Positions 1 to 8,618 are shown, counted from the stretch's first letter. The stretch is DNA of 44,642 nt from Acidobacteriota bacterium (GCA_022822745.1 JAJEAO010000106.1:1-44642), one strand, 5' to 3'. A program made the numbers and translations. The notes: generated from the letters alone by a model not told the origin.

Positions 1-26
1 CGAGAACCGGCCCGGCGCGCCGGCAA
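1..26. repeat. 26-bp direct repeat, copy 1 of 2
   Basis: The 26 bases at the left edge of the window recur exactly at 5980-6005. The core contains the 12-base perfect palindrome CCGGCGCGCCGG, so each copy can form a hairpin. Both copies lie downstream of the stop codon of a minus-strand gene (27 bp below the stop at 53; about 125 bp below the stop at 6131). There is no T-tract, so it is not a classical intrinsic terminator. A REP-like or mRNA-end element is possible. Confidence 0.6.
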
Positions 27-52
27 GGCGCCGGCAGTGGTGGCGGCGCGGG

Positions 53-1741
53 CTACGGGAGCCCGGCGGGGCGACAGCGGCGCGGCTCGACCAGGAGCGT
101 CGTCGAACCCGGCGAAGTGACGACCTCCTGCAGACAGCCGGAGAGCCAGCGAACCCGGACCCGGAACGGTCCCGCGCGTCCGCCGAGGCCGAATCGGACC
201 CGGGGATCGTTCGCCGCGAGATAGCTGCCCGAGGTGCGGGACTCGCGAACGAGCGGCGGCGCGGCGACGGAGTCCTCGCCCTCGAGCGCCAGCCGGGTTC
301 CCACGCCGTCGCGGGGGCTGCCCCGCCCCACCAGGCGGAACTCGACGAAATCGCCGGCGGGCGCGGTGTCGTTCCGCAGCAGCGCCGGCGGCGCGTTCAT
401 CACCGTGGCGACGACATCGTCGTCACCATCGCCGTCGAAGTCCCCGAAGGCGGCGCCGCGGTACACCCGGGGCGCCCCGAGCCCGGTCGGGGGCGTCTCG
501 GCGAACGTCCCGTCCCCCCGGTTCCGGAAGACGAGCCCGCGCTGGGCGTAGTCGCTCTCGGTCACGCCTCCATCCACCTCGGGATAGACATGGCCGTTCA
601 CCACGACGAGATCCAGCCAGCCATCGAGATCCAGATCGCGGAACCCGGCCCCCCATCCGAGATACGGAAAGCTGGGCTCGGCGAGACCGGAGACCCAGGA
701 ATCGTCGAGATACCACCCGTCCCCGGCGCTCCGATAGAGCGTGTTGTAGTCGTGGGAGAAGTTCGTGACCACGATGTCGAGCGCGCCATCCGCGTCGGTG
801 TCCCCGAGATCCACCCCCATCCCCGCCTGGGCCCGGCCATCCTCGTTGTAGGCGACCCCGGCGGCGAGACCGACCTCGGTGAACGCCATCCGCTCCGGCG
901 CGCCGTCGTTGCGGTAGAACGCATTCGGGGTCTGGTCGTTGGCGACGTAGATGTCGAGGTCGCCGTCCCCGTCGAGATCCCCGGTCACCACCCCCAGCCC
1001 GAAGTACCGCTCCCTGCCGACCGCAGTGTCTGCAACCGCGGCGAAGCGCCCGTCCGGGAGTCCCCGGTAGAGGAGCGCCGGGGCCGGCGGCAGCCCCTTC
1101 GGGCCGCACATCACCGCGATCCCGAGAAAGAAGCAGTTCGGCGCCTCCCCCGGACCGGGAGTGTCTTCCAGCCGGAAATCCACGTAGTTCACGACGATCA
1201 GGTCGCTGATCCCGTCGCCGTCGAAGTCGCCGAACGCGGCCCCGGTTCCCCATCGGGAGTCGTCGAGCCCGAGCCCGGCGCCCCGTTCGGCGAACGTGCC
1301 GTCCCCGCGGTTCTCGAAGAACAGGTTGGGGCCGTAGCGGGTCACGAGGAGGTCGAGATCTCCGTCGTCCCCATGATCCACGACCGCGACGCCCTGCGCC
1401 CACCCGTAGGACTCGAGTCCGGCGGGCCCGGTCACCTCGACGAATCGCTCGCCTCCCTCGTTGCGGAACAGGGCCGACGACAGGCTGAGCGATTCGTCGT
1501 AGCCGAGCCGGGTGCCGTTGGCGAGGAAGAGGTCGAGGTCCCCGTCCTCGTCGTAGTCGAACCACGCCGCTCCGGTCCCGGTGGTTTCGAGGATGTAGTC
1601 CTTCGTCGCCACGCCGCCGTACATGTTGACGAATCGGACCCCGGCAGCGTCGGCGACCTCGGTGAACCGGATCTGGCCCGGAGCGGGCGATCCGGCGAGA
1701 CCCCCCGCGAGCAGGACGCAGACGGCGCCGGGCGCTCTCAC
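53..1741 (-). CDS. Secreted FG-GAP/VCBS beta-propeller protein with C-terminal UnbV/ASPIC domain
   Basis: The product is 562 aa. A short hydrophobic signal peptide (about residues 1-22) is followed by seven Ca-binding-type blades with motifs such as DYDEDGDLDLFLANG, DFDGDGISDLIVVN and DLDGDGDLDIYVAND. The last 100 residues resemble the ASPIC/UnbV domain. Seven repeats fit a seven-bladed propeller of the CRTAC1/UnbV type; the family's biochemical role is unknown and it is presumed extracytoplasmic. The open frame extends far upstream, but I place the start at the GTG whose last two bases overlap the TGA of the preceding gene (GTGA). The encoded hydrophobic segment begins exactly there. It is the last gene of a four-gene operon and a paralogue of the preceding gene. 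The stop is TAG. Confidence 0.88.
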   Translation of the reverse strand: MRAPGAVCVLLAGGLAGSPAPGQIRFTEVADAAGVRFVNMYGGVATKDYILETTGTGAAWFDYDEDGDLDLFLANGTRLGYDESLSLSSALFRNEGGERFVEVTGPAGLESYGWAQGVAVVDHGDDGDLDLLVTRYGPNLFFENRGDGTFAERGAGLGLDDSRWGTGAAFGDFDGDGISDLIVVNYVDFRLEDTPGPGEAPNCFFLGIAVMCGPKGLPPAPALLYRGLPDGRFAAVADTAVGRERYFGLGVVTGDLDGDGDLDIYVANDQTPNAFYRNDGAPERMAFTEVGLAAGVAYNEDGRAQAGMGVDLGDTDADGALDIVVTNFSHDYNTLYRSAGDGWYLDDSWVSGLAEPSFPYLGWGAGFRDLDLDGWLDLVVVNGHVYPEVDGGVTESDYAQRGLVFRNRGDGTFAETPPTGLGAPRVYRGAAFGDFDGDGDDDVVATVMNAPPALLRNDTAPAGDFVEFRLVGRGSPRDGVGTRLALEGEDSVAAPPLVRESRTSGSYLAANDPRVRFGLGGRAGPFRVRVRWLSGCLQEVVTSPGSTTLLVEPRRCRPAGLP

Positions 1742-3435
1742 CGCGGCCGACCGGGGCCCAGAGCTGCCGACCCGACGACGCCCGCTCCTTCCCGGACCAC
1801 GTGGACCGCCCCGGCCGGAAGCGCCTCCAGGCGCTTCTCGGTTCCGGAAGGCCACCGGATGACGACGGCGTCGGCGCGGACCGCCGGGCCCAGTCCGAAC
1901 CACATCGGCGCCTCGTGCCGGGCCAGGTAGCTGCCCCCGATCCGGCGCTCCTCCCCTTGTGCGAGCTCCGCCGTCTCGACGACGACCTGCGCCCCCACGC
2001 CGTCCCGGTTCGAGGCGGACCCGACGAGGAGGAGTCCCAGCGAGGCCCCGAGTCCCGATCCGCCCTCGTTCGCGAGCAGCTCCGCCGGACCCCGATTCGA
2101 GGCCAGCGCGAGGTCCAGGTCTCCGTCGCGGTCGTAGTCGAGGGTGGCGAGCCCCCGCCCCACCCGGGGCCGGGCCAGATCCCCTTCCCGCTCCCGGCGC
2201 CGCGCCAGCCGGCCCCCCGCATTCCCGAACAGTTGCCCCGGCTGGGCGAAACGCAGGTTGGACTGGATCTCGGCGATGTTGTCGAGGATGTGCCCGTTCG
2301 CAACGACGAGATCCAGCCAGCCGTCGTTGTCGAAGTCCGCGAAGTCGCAGCCGAAGCCGAGCTCCACCAGGCTCTCGCCCCCGATCCCGGCGGCGGCGGT
2401 GGCGTCGAGGAACAGCCCGCCGCCCAGATTCCGGTAGAGCGTGTTCGTCTCGAAGTCGAAGTTCGTGACGATCAGATCGGGCCGGCCGTCGCGGTCCACA
2501 TCGCCGAAATCGGTGCCCATCCCGGCCTCCGGAAGGCCCTCCTCGTTGTAGGCGATCCCGGCGGCGAGCCCCTCTTCGCTGAAGCGCACGCCGTCCTCTC
2601 CGGCGATGAGCCGGAACAGGAAGTTCGGCGTCGTGTCGTTCGCGACGTGGATCTCCGGCGAGCCGTCGCCGTCCACATCGGCGACGACCACGCCGAGCCC
2701 CTTCCCGCCCTCCGACCCCGGAACCCGCCGAGCCGCGAAGGTCCGATCGCCGAGGTTCTCGAAGAAGGAGTCGGTGACGCCGGGGTACTCCTGCGGATGG
2801 CAATAGGCGAGGATCTCGCGCACCGGACTGACGCAGTCGCGGTGGCGGTCGAGGCTGTAATCGAGATAGTTCGCCGCGTAGATGTCGAGGTCGCCGTCCC
2901 CATCGGCGTCGAGGAGCGCCGCGCTCGTGGTCCAGTGCGGATCGCTCGCTCCGCCGGCGCCGGACGCCTCCCGGAACGTGCCGTCGCCCTGGTTCCAGAA
3001 GAGTCGCTCCTCGCCGAAGTGGGTCAGGAGGAGGTCCGGATCCCCGTCGGAGTCGAGGTCTCCGGCGGTCCCGCCCATCCCGTAGCGGAGCCGCTCCAGC
3101 GGATCCAGCAGACCTGCCGCCGCCGTCACGTCGGAGAACCGCCCATCGCCCAGGTTGCGAAACAGGCGGTGCCCGACGGTGGCGCCGCCGGAGTCCCCGG
3201 GGAGCGGATGGCCGTTCACGAACAGGAGGTCGGGCCAGCCGTCCTGGTCGTAGTCGAGCGCGAGGACTCCTCCGCCCACGATCTCGATCACGTAGCGGCG
3301 TCCACTGCCGCCGTCCTCGTGGTGGAACGAGATGCCCGCCTCGGCGGTGCGGTCGGCGAACCGGAGATCCCCCTCCTCTCCGACGCCGGCCGAGGGGGCG
3401 AGAGCGACCAGCCCGGCGAGCGCTCCCGCCGTCAC
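1738..3435 (-). CDS. Secreted FG-GAP/VCBS beta-propeller protein with C-terminal UnbV/ASPIC domain (paralogue)
   Basis: The product is 565 aa with a hydrophobic N-terminus (VTAGALAGLVALAPSAGVG) compatible with a signal peptide. Seven FG-GAP-like repeats carry acidic Ca-loop motifs, for example DYDQDGWPDLLFVNGH, DADGDGDLDIYAANY, DVDGDGSPEIHVAND and DFDNDGWLDLVVANGH. A UnbV/ASPIC-type C-terminus follows, ending with a strand around VVIRWPSG. The GTG start overlaps the stop of the TPR gene by GTGA, which implies translational coupling. The gene is a tandem paralogue of the downstream one with the same blade order. Function is unknown. A cell-surface or periplasmic scaffold is an inference from the fold and the signal peptide. 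Confidence 0.88.
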   Translation of the reverse strand: MTAGALAGLVALAPSAGVGEEGDLRFADRTAEAGISFHHEDGGSGRRYVIEIVGGGVLALDYDQDGWPDLLFVNGHPLPGDSGGATVGHRLFRNLGDGRFSDVTAAAGLLDPLERLRYGMGGTAGDLDSDGDPDLLLTHFGEERLFWNQGDGTFREASGAGGASDPHWTTSAALLDADGDGDLDIYAANYLDYSLDRHRDCVSPVREILAYCHPQEYPGVTDSFFENLGDRTFAARRVPGSEGGKGLGVVVADVDGDGSPEIHVANDTTPNFLFRLIAGEDGVRFSEEGLAAGIAYNEEGLPEAGMGTDFGDVDRDGRPDLIVTNFDFETNTLYRNLGGGLFLDATAAAGIGGESLVELGFGCDFADFDNDGWLDLVVANGHILDNIAEIQSNLRFAQPGQLFGNAGGRLARRREREGDLARPRVGRGLATLDYDRDGDLDLALASNRGPAELLANEGGSGLGASLGLLLVGSASNRDGVGAQVVVETAELAQGEERRIGGSYLARHEAPMWFGLGPAVRADAVVIRWPSGTEKRLEALPAGAVHVVREGAGVVGSAALGPGRPR

Positions 3436-4379
3436 GATCCCGGGTTCCGGACGCGGGTGCGGGCGAGCGACCGCGCCGGATCCTCGCCCGACGCCGCGCT
3501 CTCGGCGAAACGCCGTCGGGCGGCGGCGGCCTCCTCGTTCCGGCCGAGGAGCGCGAGCGCCGAGGCCAGGTTGTAGAGCGCCTGTCGATGGGTCGGGTCC
3601 GCCTCGACCGCCGCCTCGAAGGCGCGAACCGCTCCCTCCGGATCTCCCGCGCGCAGATCGAGCAGGCCGACGCCGGTGAGCGCGGCCGCCGACCCGGGGA
3701 CGAGATCCAGCGCCGCTCGGTAGGCGGCGCGCGCCTCCCCGGCCCGGCCGAGACGCGTCAGGGTTCCGCCGAGCGCGACGTGAAACTCCGGCTCGTCGGG
3801 GGCCCGTCGGATCGCCTCCCGGAAGGACGCCGCCGCCGGCTCCAGTTCGCCGAGCGCCGCCTCGGCGAGCCCGAGATAGAAGTGCGCCGCCGGATCGCCG
3901 GGCGCCGCCGCGCGGGCCCGGAGCAGAACCGCCCGCGCCGCCTCCCCTTCGAGCTGGAGGTAGTGGGCGTAACCGAGCTGGAGCAGGATCGGAGCCGCCT
4001 CCGGATGGCGTTCTGCCGCGCCGGACAGCACCGCGGCCGCCGCGGCGGCGTCCCCGGTCCGGACCAGCGCCGTGCCCAGCGCGAGCGCGAGCGCCGGGTT
4101 CCCGTCCGGCGCGCGCTCCTCGGCGCGGCGAAGCGCGCCCACGGCGTCCTCCGCGTGACCGGCTTCCAGCAGCGCCACACCGAAGTAATAGAAGGACCGC
4201 CCGTCGGGGGCGACCCGGACCAGCCGGCGGAACGACTCGACCGCCGCGGCCGGATTCCCGGCTTCGAGCCATCGCTGCCCGGCGCGCAGCAGGGTTCCGG
4301 GATCCTCCTGGACCGACGCCGCCGGCGCGGACGCGAAGAGCCCGAAGAACCCGAGGAGGAGCCCTGCCCGGAGGCTCAT
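3432..4379 (-). CDS. Exported TPR-repeat protein
   Basis: The product is 315 aa. It starts MSLRAGLLLGFFGLFASAPA, a convincing signal peptide, followed by about eight tetratricopeptide repeats rich in Ala, Gly and Arg (for example PAAAVESFRRLVRVAPDG and GDPEGAVRAFEAAVEADP). TPR proteins are protein-interaction scaffolds. Here it lies between a DUF1028 protein and two UnbV propellers and overlaps the next gene by GTGA, so it is probably co-made with them. The same TPR plus UnbV pairing recurs at 18503-22278. The reading frame stays open upstream inside the DUF1028 gene, but the ATG at 4379 is the only start that gives a signal peptide. Confidence 0.88.
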   Translation of the reverse strand: MSLRAGLLLGFFGLFASAPAASVQEDPGTLLRAGQRWLEAGNPAAAVESFRRLVRVAPDGRSFYYFGVALLEAGHAEDAVGALRRAEERAPDGNPALALALGTALVRTGDAAAAAAVLSGAAERHPEAAPILLQLGYAHYLQLEGEAARAVLLRARAAAPGDPAAHFYLGLAEAALGELEPAAASFREAIRRAPDEPEFHVALGGTLTRLGRAGEARAAYRAALDLVPGSAAALTGVGLLDLRAGDPEGAVRAFEAAVEADPTHRQALYNLASALALLGRNEEAAAARRRFAESAASGEDPARSLARTRVRNPGS

Positions 4380-4402
4380 CCCGCAGGACGGGCCGACCCG
4401 CC

Positions 4403-5419
4403 TCACGCGCCTCCCGGGAAGAGCTCGGCGAGGAACTCGGCGTCGAGCCCGGGATGGCCGGTCCAGCCGAGGGTGGACTCGAGCTGCCCCCGGAACAGGT
4501 CGTTCATCGAGGCCCCGCGCCGGAGCGCCTCGAGGGCGCGGGCGCGGTCTCCCGCCGAATAGGCCAGCAGACCCAGGTTCAGCCAGGGGTCGGAGGCGTC
4601 CGGCCACAGCTCGGCGGCCCGCTCCGCCTCGGCGAGCGCCGCGGCCGAATCCCCTTCGCGCATCCGGGCCCGGCTCCGGGACATGGCGGTGAGCGACAGG
4701 TTGATGTTCAGCACCCGGCCGAGCTCCTCGATGGGCCGCGGGTGATCCTCCACCTGGAGCCGGGCGACCACATCGTTGTTGATGTTCCGGCCGAGCCCCT
4801 TCCCGACCACGAGGATCGCGGCGGACTGCCGCCCGCGGCTGTCTCCACCGGCCGCCTGCCCGGCGACGAGCGCCGCCTGGAGCTTCTCGGCGAGCGTTCC
4901 GGAGGCGCCCTCGAAGGCGTCTCCCATGGCCTCCACGACTTCGGGGCCAGTCAGGATGTTCCCCTGCGCCGAGTAGTTCTCCCCCACCCGATGGCCGGCC
5001 CACGCGTTCGCGGACTCCCCGGTGTGGACCGCGATCCCGCCGTTCGCATCCACGACCGCGAACTGGCGCCCCTCCACGCCCGGAAAGGTGTCCTCGGCGA
5101 GGAGCCGGTCCTTCACGTCCTCTGCGCTCAGGCCCTCCCGGAGCAGCGCGAGTCCCTGAAGTCCGTAGCCGGCGTTCACGTTCGCCTGGGTGGCGACCAC
5201 GCCGACCCCGGCCTCGCCCCACGGCACCACGTGGCCCACCGAGAAGTACTTCGACTGGACCGCGACGCCCATTTCGCCGGTGTCCGGATCGTGCGCGACG
5301 ATCGAGAACGTCGCGACCGGCTGATGTGACCCCTGGGCCGATGCCGCCGCCGCGGCTGCCGCGACCAGAGCGAGCGCGACGAGGGGAACGACCAGGAAAA
5401 TTCGTGGGGAACGCATCAT
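4403..5419 (-). CDS. Secreted DUF1028 family protein (Ntn-hydrolase-like fold)
   Basis: The product is 338 aa. The signal peptide is long (MMRSPRIFLVVPLVALALV, then an Ala run ending ASAQ). The DUF1028 core follows at about residues 35-260: FSIVAHDPDTGEMGVAVQS, a VPWGEAGVGVVATQANVN segment, and QGNILTG. The C-terminal 80 residues look like one or two TPR units (PWLNLGLLAYSAGDRARALE). DUF1028 proteins resemble Ntn hydrolases and are often annotated as putative peptidases, but activity is not established. It is the first gene of the operon, with 23 nt to the TPR gene. Confidence 0.88.
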   Translation of the reverse strand: MMRSPRIFLVVPLVALALVAAAAAAASAQGSHQPVATFSIVAHDPDTGEMGVAVQSKYFSVGHVVPWGEAGVGVVATQANVNAGYGLQGLALLREGLSAEDVKDRLLAEDTFPGVEGRQFAVVDANGGIAVHTGESANAWAGHRVGENYSAQGNILTGPEVVEAMGDAFEGASGTLAEKLQAALVAGQAAGGDSRGRQSAAILVVGKGLGRNINNDVVARLQVEDHPRPIEELGRVLNINLSLTAMSRSRARMREGDSAAALAEAERAAELWPDASDPWLNLGLLAYSAGDRARALEALRRGASMNDLFRGQLESTLGWTGHPGLDAEFLAELFPGGA

Positions 5420-5572
5420 GAAGTCCTCCCGCCTGCCGGCGCGGGACTCATGGTACGCGCCTGCGGCGTCCGTCGGCGAGCGGCGGCGGCAGCCCTGCGG
5501 ACCTTCCGTCGCGGAGGAGGCCGGAACCCGATTGACCGTCAGCGCCCGCGGGGCCTGCGATCCGACCGACCG

Positions 5573-5881
5573 TCAGCGGTCGAGGAGACTGCGGTCCGAC
5601 CGCTCTTCCGCTTCGCGATCCCGGCGTTTCTCCCGCCACGCCCAGAGCGCGATCGGCGCGAGGATCGGGACCAGCAGCGGGATCTGCTCCCACCCCGGCG
5701 CTGGACGATCCGATGCGCTGCGGACGAGAACCAGGACGACGAGGCCCGCGAGCACGGCCAGGATCCGCCCGTGCTTCTTCCAGGTCCGGAGCGCCTTCTT
5801 CCGCCAGGCGGAATCGGAAAACGGGTCCGCAGGCCGCGGGCCGTCCTGCGGTCGGCTGCCTCGCTTCGAGAACGTGCTCAT
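5573..5881 (-). CDS. Small two-TM membrane protein of unknown function
   Basis: The product is 102 aa. A polar, Arg/Lys-rich N-terminus (MSTFSKRGSRPQ...KKALRTWKKHGR) precedes two hydrophobic segments, ILAVLAGLVVLVLV and IPLLVPILAPIALWAW, joined by a short loop. The C-terminus is strongly charged. I chose the ATG at 5881 because it puts basic residues directly before the first TM; an in-frame start further upstream would add low-complexity sequence. I recognise no family. The gene stands alone between the DUF1028 operon and a TPR gene, all on the minus strand. Confidence 0.6.
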   Translation of the reverse strand: MSTFSKRGSRPQDGPRPADPFSDSAWRKKALRTWKKHGRILAVLAGLVVLVLVRSASDRPAPGWEQIPLLVPILAPIALWAWREKRRDREAEERSDRSLLDR

Positions 5882-5979
5882 CTGGCCTCCGTCAACGCTC
5901 CCGCGACGGCGAGGTCGTGGCGCCGATCGATCACGGAGAGTGGCTCCCGAGGTCTGCGCGCCGGGCGGGGCCGCCACCG

Positions 5980-6005
5980 CGAGAACCGGCCCGGCGCGCC
6001 GGCAA
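5980..6005. repeat. 26-bp direct repeat, copy 2 of 2
   Basis: This is an exact second copy of bases 1-26, with the same GC palindrome at its centre. It sits in the 249-bp gap between the small membrane protein gene and the TPR gene ending at 6131. Nothing else is recognisable in that gap. Confidence 0.6.
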
Positions 6006-6130
6006 TCCCCGGCGATCCGAGCACGGCGGGTCTGTGTCTCCGTCTTCCGCGCGCCGGCGACGCCGACGGAACAGGAACGGCGCGCAGTCGGCCTGGAATC
6101 GTCGAGCAGGGGTCCAGCGCACGGGCGCCG

Positions 6131-7255
6131 CTACCGCCTCGGCGGCTCCGGCGCGGTGTCGCGCAGCTCCTCGAACCGCGCCAGGGCGGCCGCGGCGCCT
6201 TCCGGGTCGCCGAGGCGACGGCGGGCGAAGGAAAGCTGGTACCAGGCGTCGGCGAAGTCCGGCCCGTGCCGGATCGCGGTTTCGAGGAGGTCCGCGGCCT
6301 CCCCGGCGTCCCCGCGGCGCAGGGCGATCTTCCCGAGCTGGACCCAGGCCTCGGGAAACGCCGGGTTCCGCTCCAGGGCGCGGCGGAAGGAGGCCTCGGC
6401 GCCCTCCAGCTCCCCGCGCCGCAGTTGCGTCAGGCCGAGGAAGTGGTGCGCGCGCCGCAGACCGGGGTCGAGAGCGATCGCCTGCTCGAGGCGCTCGCGG
6501 GCGCCATCGTGCTCCTCGGCGCGCCACTCGATGTAGCCGAGCTGCAGGAGCGTCTCCGCGTCTTCCGGCGCGAATTCGAGATGCCGCTCGTAGGCAATGC
6601 GGGCCAGGTCGAGACGCTCCTGGCCGAGAAGCGCCGCGCCGAGATCGGCGAAAATCGCCGGATCCTCGCGGTACCCGAGCTGGAGCGCCCGCTCGAGAGC
6701 CGCCTCGGCCTCCGGCCAGTGCTCGATGCGCAGCAGCAGTCGGCCGAAGAAGCGGTGGATCGTCGGATCCTCGGGGGCGAGCTCCACGGCGCGCCGGGCC
6801 GCTTCCACCGCCGCGGAGAGCTGCCCGGCGCGGTCCAGCACCGCAGCGGCGAGATAGGGCGCCTCGAAGCGCGACGGATCCGTGGTCGCCGCGGCCTCGA
6901 GATGGTGGAGCGCGTCCTCCGCCTCCTCGAGCTGGCCCAGCGCCTGTCCGAGCGCGAGCCGCCCATCCACGAAGTCCGGGGCGAGCGACACCGCGCCTTC
7001 GAGGTGCGGCAGGGCGCGCTCCGGCTCGCCCGCGACCAGCCACATGGATCCCACCTGGTGGAAGGCGCCCGCATCCCAGGGTCGCGCGGCGAGGAACTCG
7101 TTCAGAACCAGCGCGGCCTGTTCCTTTCGGCCGGCTTCGATCAGCTCGGCGGCTTCCAGGATCGCGGGCTCCGGCTCCGGCTGCCCACGGAAGGCCCCCG
7201 CGACGACGAGGAGCAGGATCCCGAGCGCCGGAGGCGCAAGGATCCGGGTCGCCAT
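6131..7255 (-). CDS. Exported or membrane-anchored TPR-repeat protein
   Basis: The product is 374 aa. The start MATRILAPPALGILLLVVAG gives one hydrophobic N-terminal segment, either a signal peptide or an anchor. The rest is a chain of about nine TPR units (for example PDFVDGRLALGQALGQLEEA and GELEGAEASFRRALERNP) ending in a short Pro/Arg tail. The role is presumably protein interaction in the periplasm. Its start is only 23 bp from the divergent TonB-CTD/DUF1326 gene, so the two must share or overlap control sequences. Confidence 0.87.
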   Translation of the reverse strand: MATRILAPPALGILLLVVAGAFRGQPEPEPAILEAAELIEAGRKEQAALVLNEFLAARPWDAGAFHQVGSMWLVAGEPERALPHLEGAVSLAPDFVDGRLALGQALGQLEEAEDALHHLEAAATTDPSRFEAPYLAAAVLDRAGQLSAAVEAARRAVELAPEDPTIHRFFGRLLLRIEHWPEAEAALERALQLGYREDPAIFADLGAALLGQERLDLARIAYERHLEFAPEDAETLLQLGYIEWRAEEHDGARERLEQAIALDPGLRRAHHFLGLTQLRRGELEGAEASFRRALERNPAFPEAWVQLGKIALRRGDAGEAADLLETAIRHGPDFADAWYQLSFARRRLGDPEGAAAALARFEELRDTAPEPPRR

Positions 7256-7278
7256 GGGGCAGAATCGCCCGCGACCCG

Positions 7279-8553
7279 ATGCTCCGGATCTCCTGGCTTC
7301 GCTGCCCACGTCTCACGCATTATGCCGGGCTCGCCCTCGCGCTCGGCGGCCTCGGGTGCGGATCTCCGGCCGGGGAACGGGACGCGGGCCCCGGAGCGAG
7401 CGGACCGCCAGCGGACACGGCCCCCCGGGAGAGCAGACCTGCTGGCGACACGGCCCCCCGGGAGAGCAGACCTGCTGGGGACGCGGCCCCCCGGGAGAGC
7501 AGACCTGGTGGGGACGCGGTGCTCCCGGTCGGCGGAGACATCCGGCGGCCGGAGCGGATCCGGTTCGAGCCCCCGGAGTTCCCCGAGAGCGCGCGGACCC
7601 GCGGCGAGGAGGGCCTGGTCATCCTGGAGCTGACCGTGGACGAGGGCGGCGCGGTGCGTGACGCCCGCGCGCTGCGAGGGGCAGCCGATCTCTCGGAGGC
7701 GGCGATGGCGGCGGCCCGGCAGTGGACCTACGAGCCGACGCTCGTCGAAGGCGAGCCGGTCGCGGTGCGGTTCGCGGACACCGTGCGCTTCGTGCTCCGC
7801 CCCGCCGGAGGCCAGGGCATGCGGCTGCCGCCGGAAGCGGTCGCGGCGGCGCGGGCCGCGGCTTCCTTTCCCGATTGGGAGATCTCCGGGCACGCTTTCA
7901 CCGCCTGCCCCTGCGACACCCCCTGCCCCTGCCGCTCGAACGGACCGCCGTCCCATCCCCCCTGCCACGCGACGACCGCGACGCGCATCGAATCCGGCCG
8001 CTATGGCGACACCGACCTCGCCGGAAGCGAGTTCGTGACGCTGGGGCCGGAGACCTGGGTGGCGCTCTACTTCGACGAGATCCTCTCCGAGGCCCGCCGG
8101 GACGCGATCCTGGGGATCTTCGCCAGTCTCGCCCCCGGCGCTCCCCAGCGCTACCGGGCGGTGCGACAGGTTCCGCTCGAGATCACCACCCAGGCGGCGC
8201 GCGGCGGCCGGCTGCGGCGAGCCGTCATCCCCGGAATCCTCGAGATGGAGTCGCTGTTCCCCGCCGACGCCGCCGGGAACCTGCTCGGCCTGATCCCCGG
8301 GATGGATGTCTGGTCGAACCGCCTGACCTACGGCCGCACCGGAACCTACCGGTATCGCGACGCCTCGGTTCCGGCGGCGTGGAACCACACCGGACGACAG
8401 TCGAACGCCAAGGAGTTCACCCTGACGCTCGACGACTACCGGAACGGTCGGATGCTGATCCAGCACGCCGACGGCTCCGGCGACTGGACCGCGGCGCAGC
8501 GGGCGATCTTCGCCTGCCCCCACGGAGGCGCCGCGCCCCGCGGCGATCCGTGA
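7279..8553 (+). CDS. Lipoprotein fusing a TonB C-terminal domain to a Cys-rich DUF1326-like domain
   Basis: The product is 424 aa. A basic N-terminus and hydrophobic stretch end in a lipobox-like GGLGC (Cys27). Residues 45-79 are three near-identical 11-aa units (DTAPRESRPAG type). About 90-175 is a TonB C-terminal domain (FPESARTRGEEGLVILELTV ... ARQWTYEP). About 199-420 resembles DUF1326: DWEISGHAFTACPCDTPCPC with Cys at 210, 212, 216 and 218, plus Cys229. DUF1326 function is unknown; the Cys cluster suggests metal binding. The inner-membrane TM helix normal for TonB is replaced by a lipoprotein signal, so this is not an ordinary TonB. A TonB-dependent receptor lies 171 bp downstream on the same strand. 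Confidence 0.8.
   Translation: MLRISWLRCPRLTHYAGLALALGGLGCGSPAGERDAGPGASGPPADTAPRESRPAGDTAPRESRPAGDAAPRESRPGGDAVLPVGGDIRRPERIRFEPPEFPESARTRGEEGLVILELTVDEGGAVRDARALRGAADLSEAAMAAARQWTYEPTLVEGEPVAVRFADTVRFVLRPAGGQGMRLPPEAVAAARAAASFPDWEISGHAFTACPCDTPCPCRSNGPPSHPPCHATTATRIESGRYGDTDLAGSEFVTLGPETWVALYFDEILSEARRDAILGIFASLAPGAPQRYRAVRQVPLEITTQAARGGRLRRAVIPGILEMESLFPADAAGNLLGLIPGMDVWSNRLTYGRTGTYRYRDASVPAAWNHTGRQSNAKEFTLTLDDYRNGRMLIQHADGSGDWTAAQRAIFACPHGGAAPRGDP
7411..7509. repeat. Three tandem 33-bp repeats inside the TonB/DUF1326 gene
   Basis: The units are 7411-7443, 7444-7476 and 7477-7509. They differ at only a few bases and share the core CCCCCCGGGAGAGCAGACCT. Because 33 is a multiple of three, the array encodes an 11-aa linker repeated three times between the lipid anchor and the TonB domain. 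Copy number may vary between strains by slippage without breaking the frame. Confidence 0.85.
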
Positions 8554-8618
8554 CTCCCCCGCGAGCCACCCCCTCGCCCCGGCGGTTCGCGCCGGGCGGC
8601 GGCCCGACGCGCCGGCGT

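Noticed and set aside
5534-5578. Pair of 11-bp direct repeats (GACCGTCAGCG) 34 bp apart between the DUF1028 and small membrane protein genes
   Set aside because: Short, and one copy overlaps the coding end of the small membrane protein gene; chance similarity in GC-rich DNA is likely.
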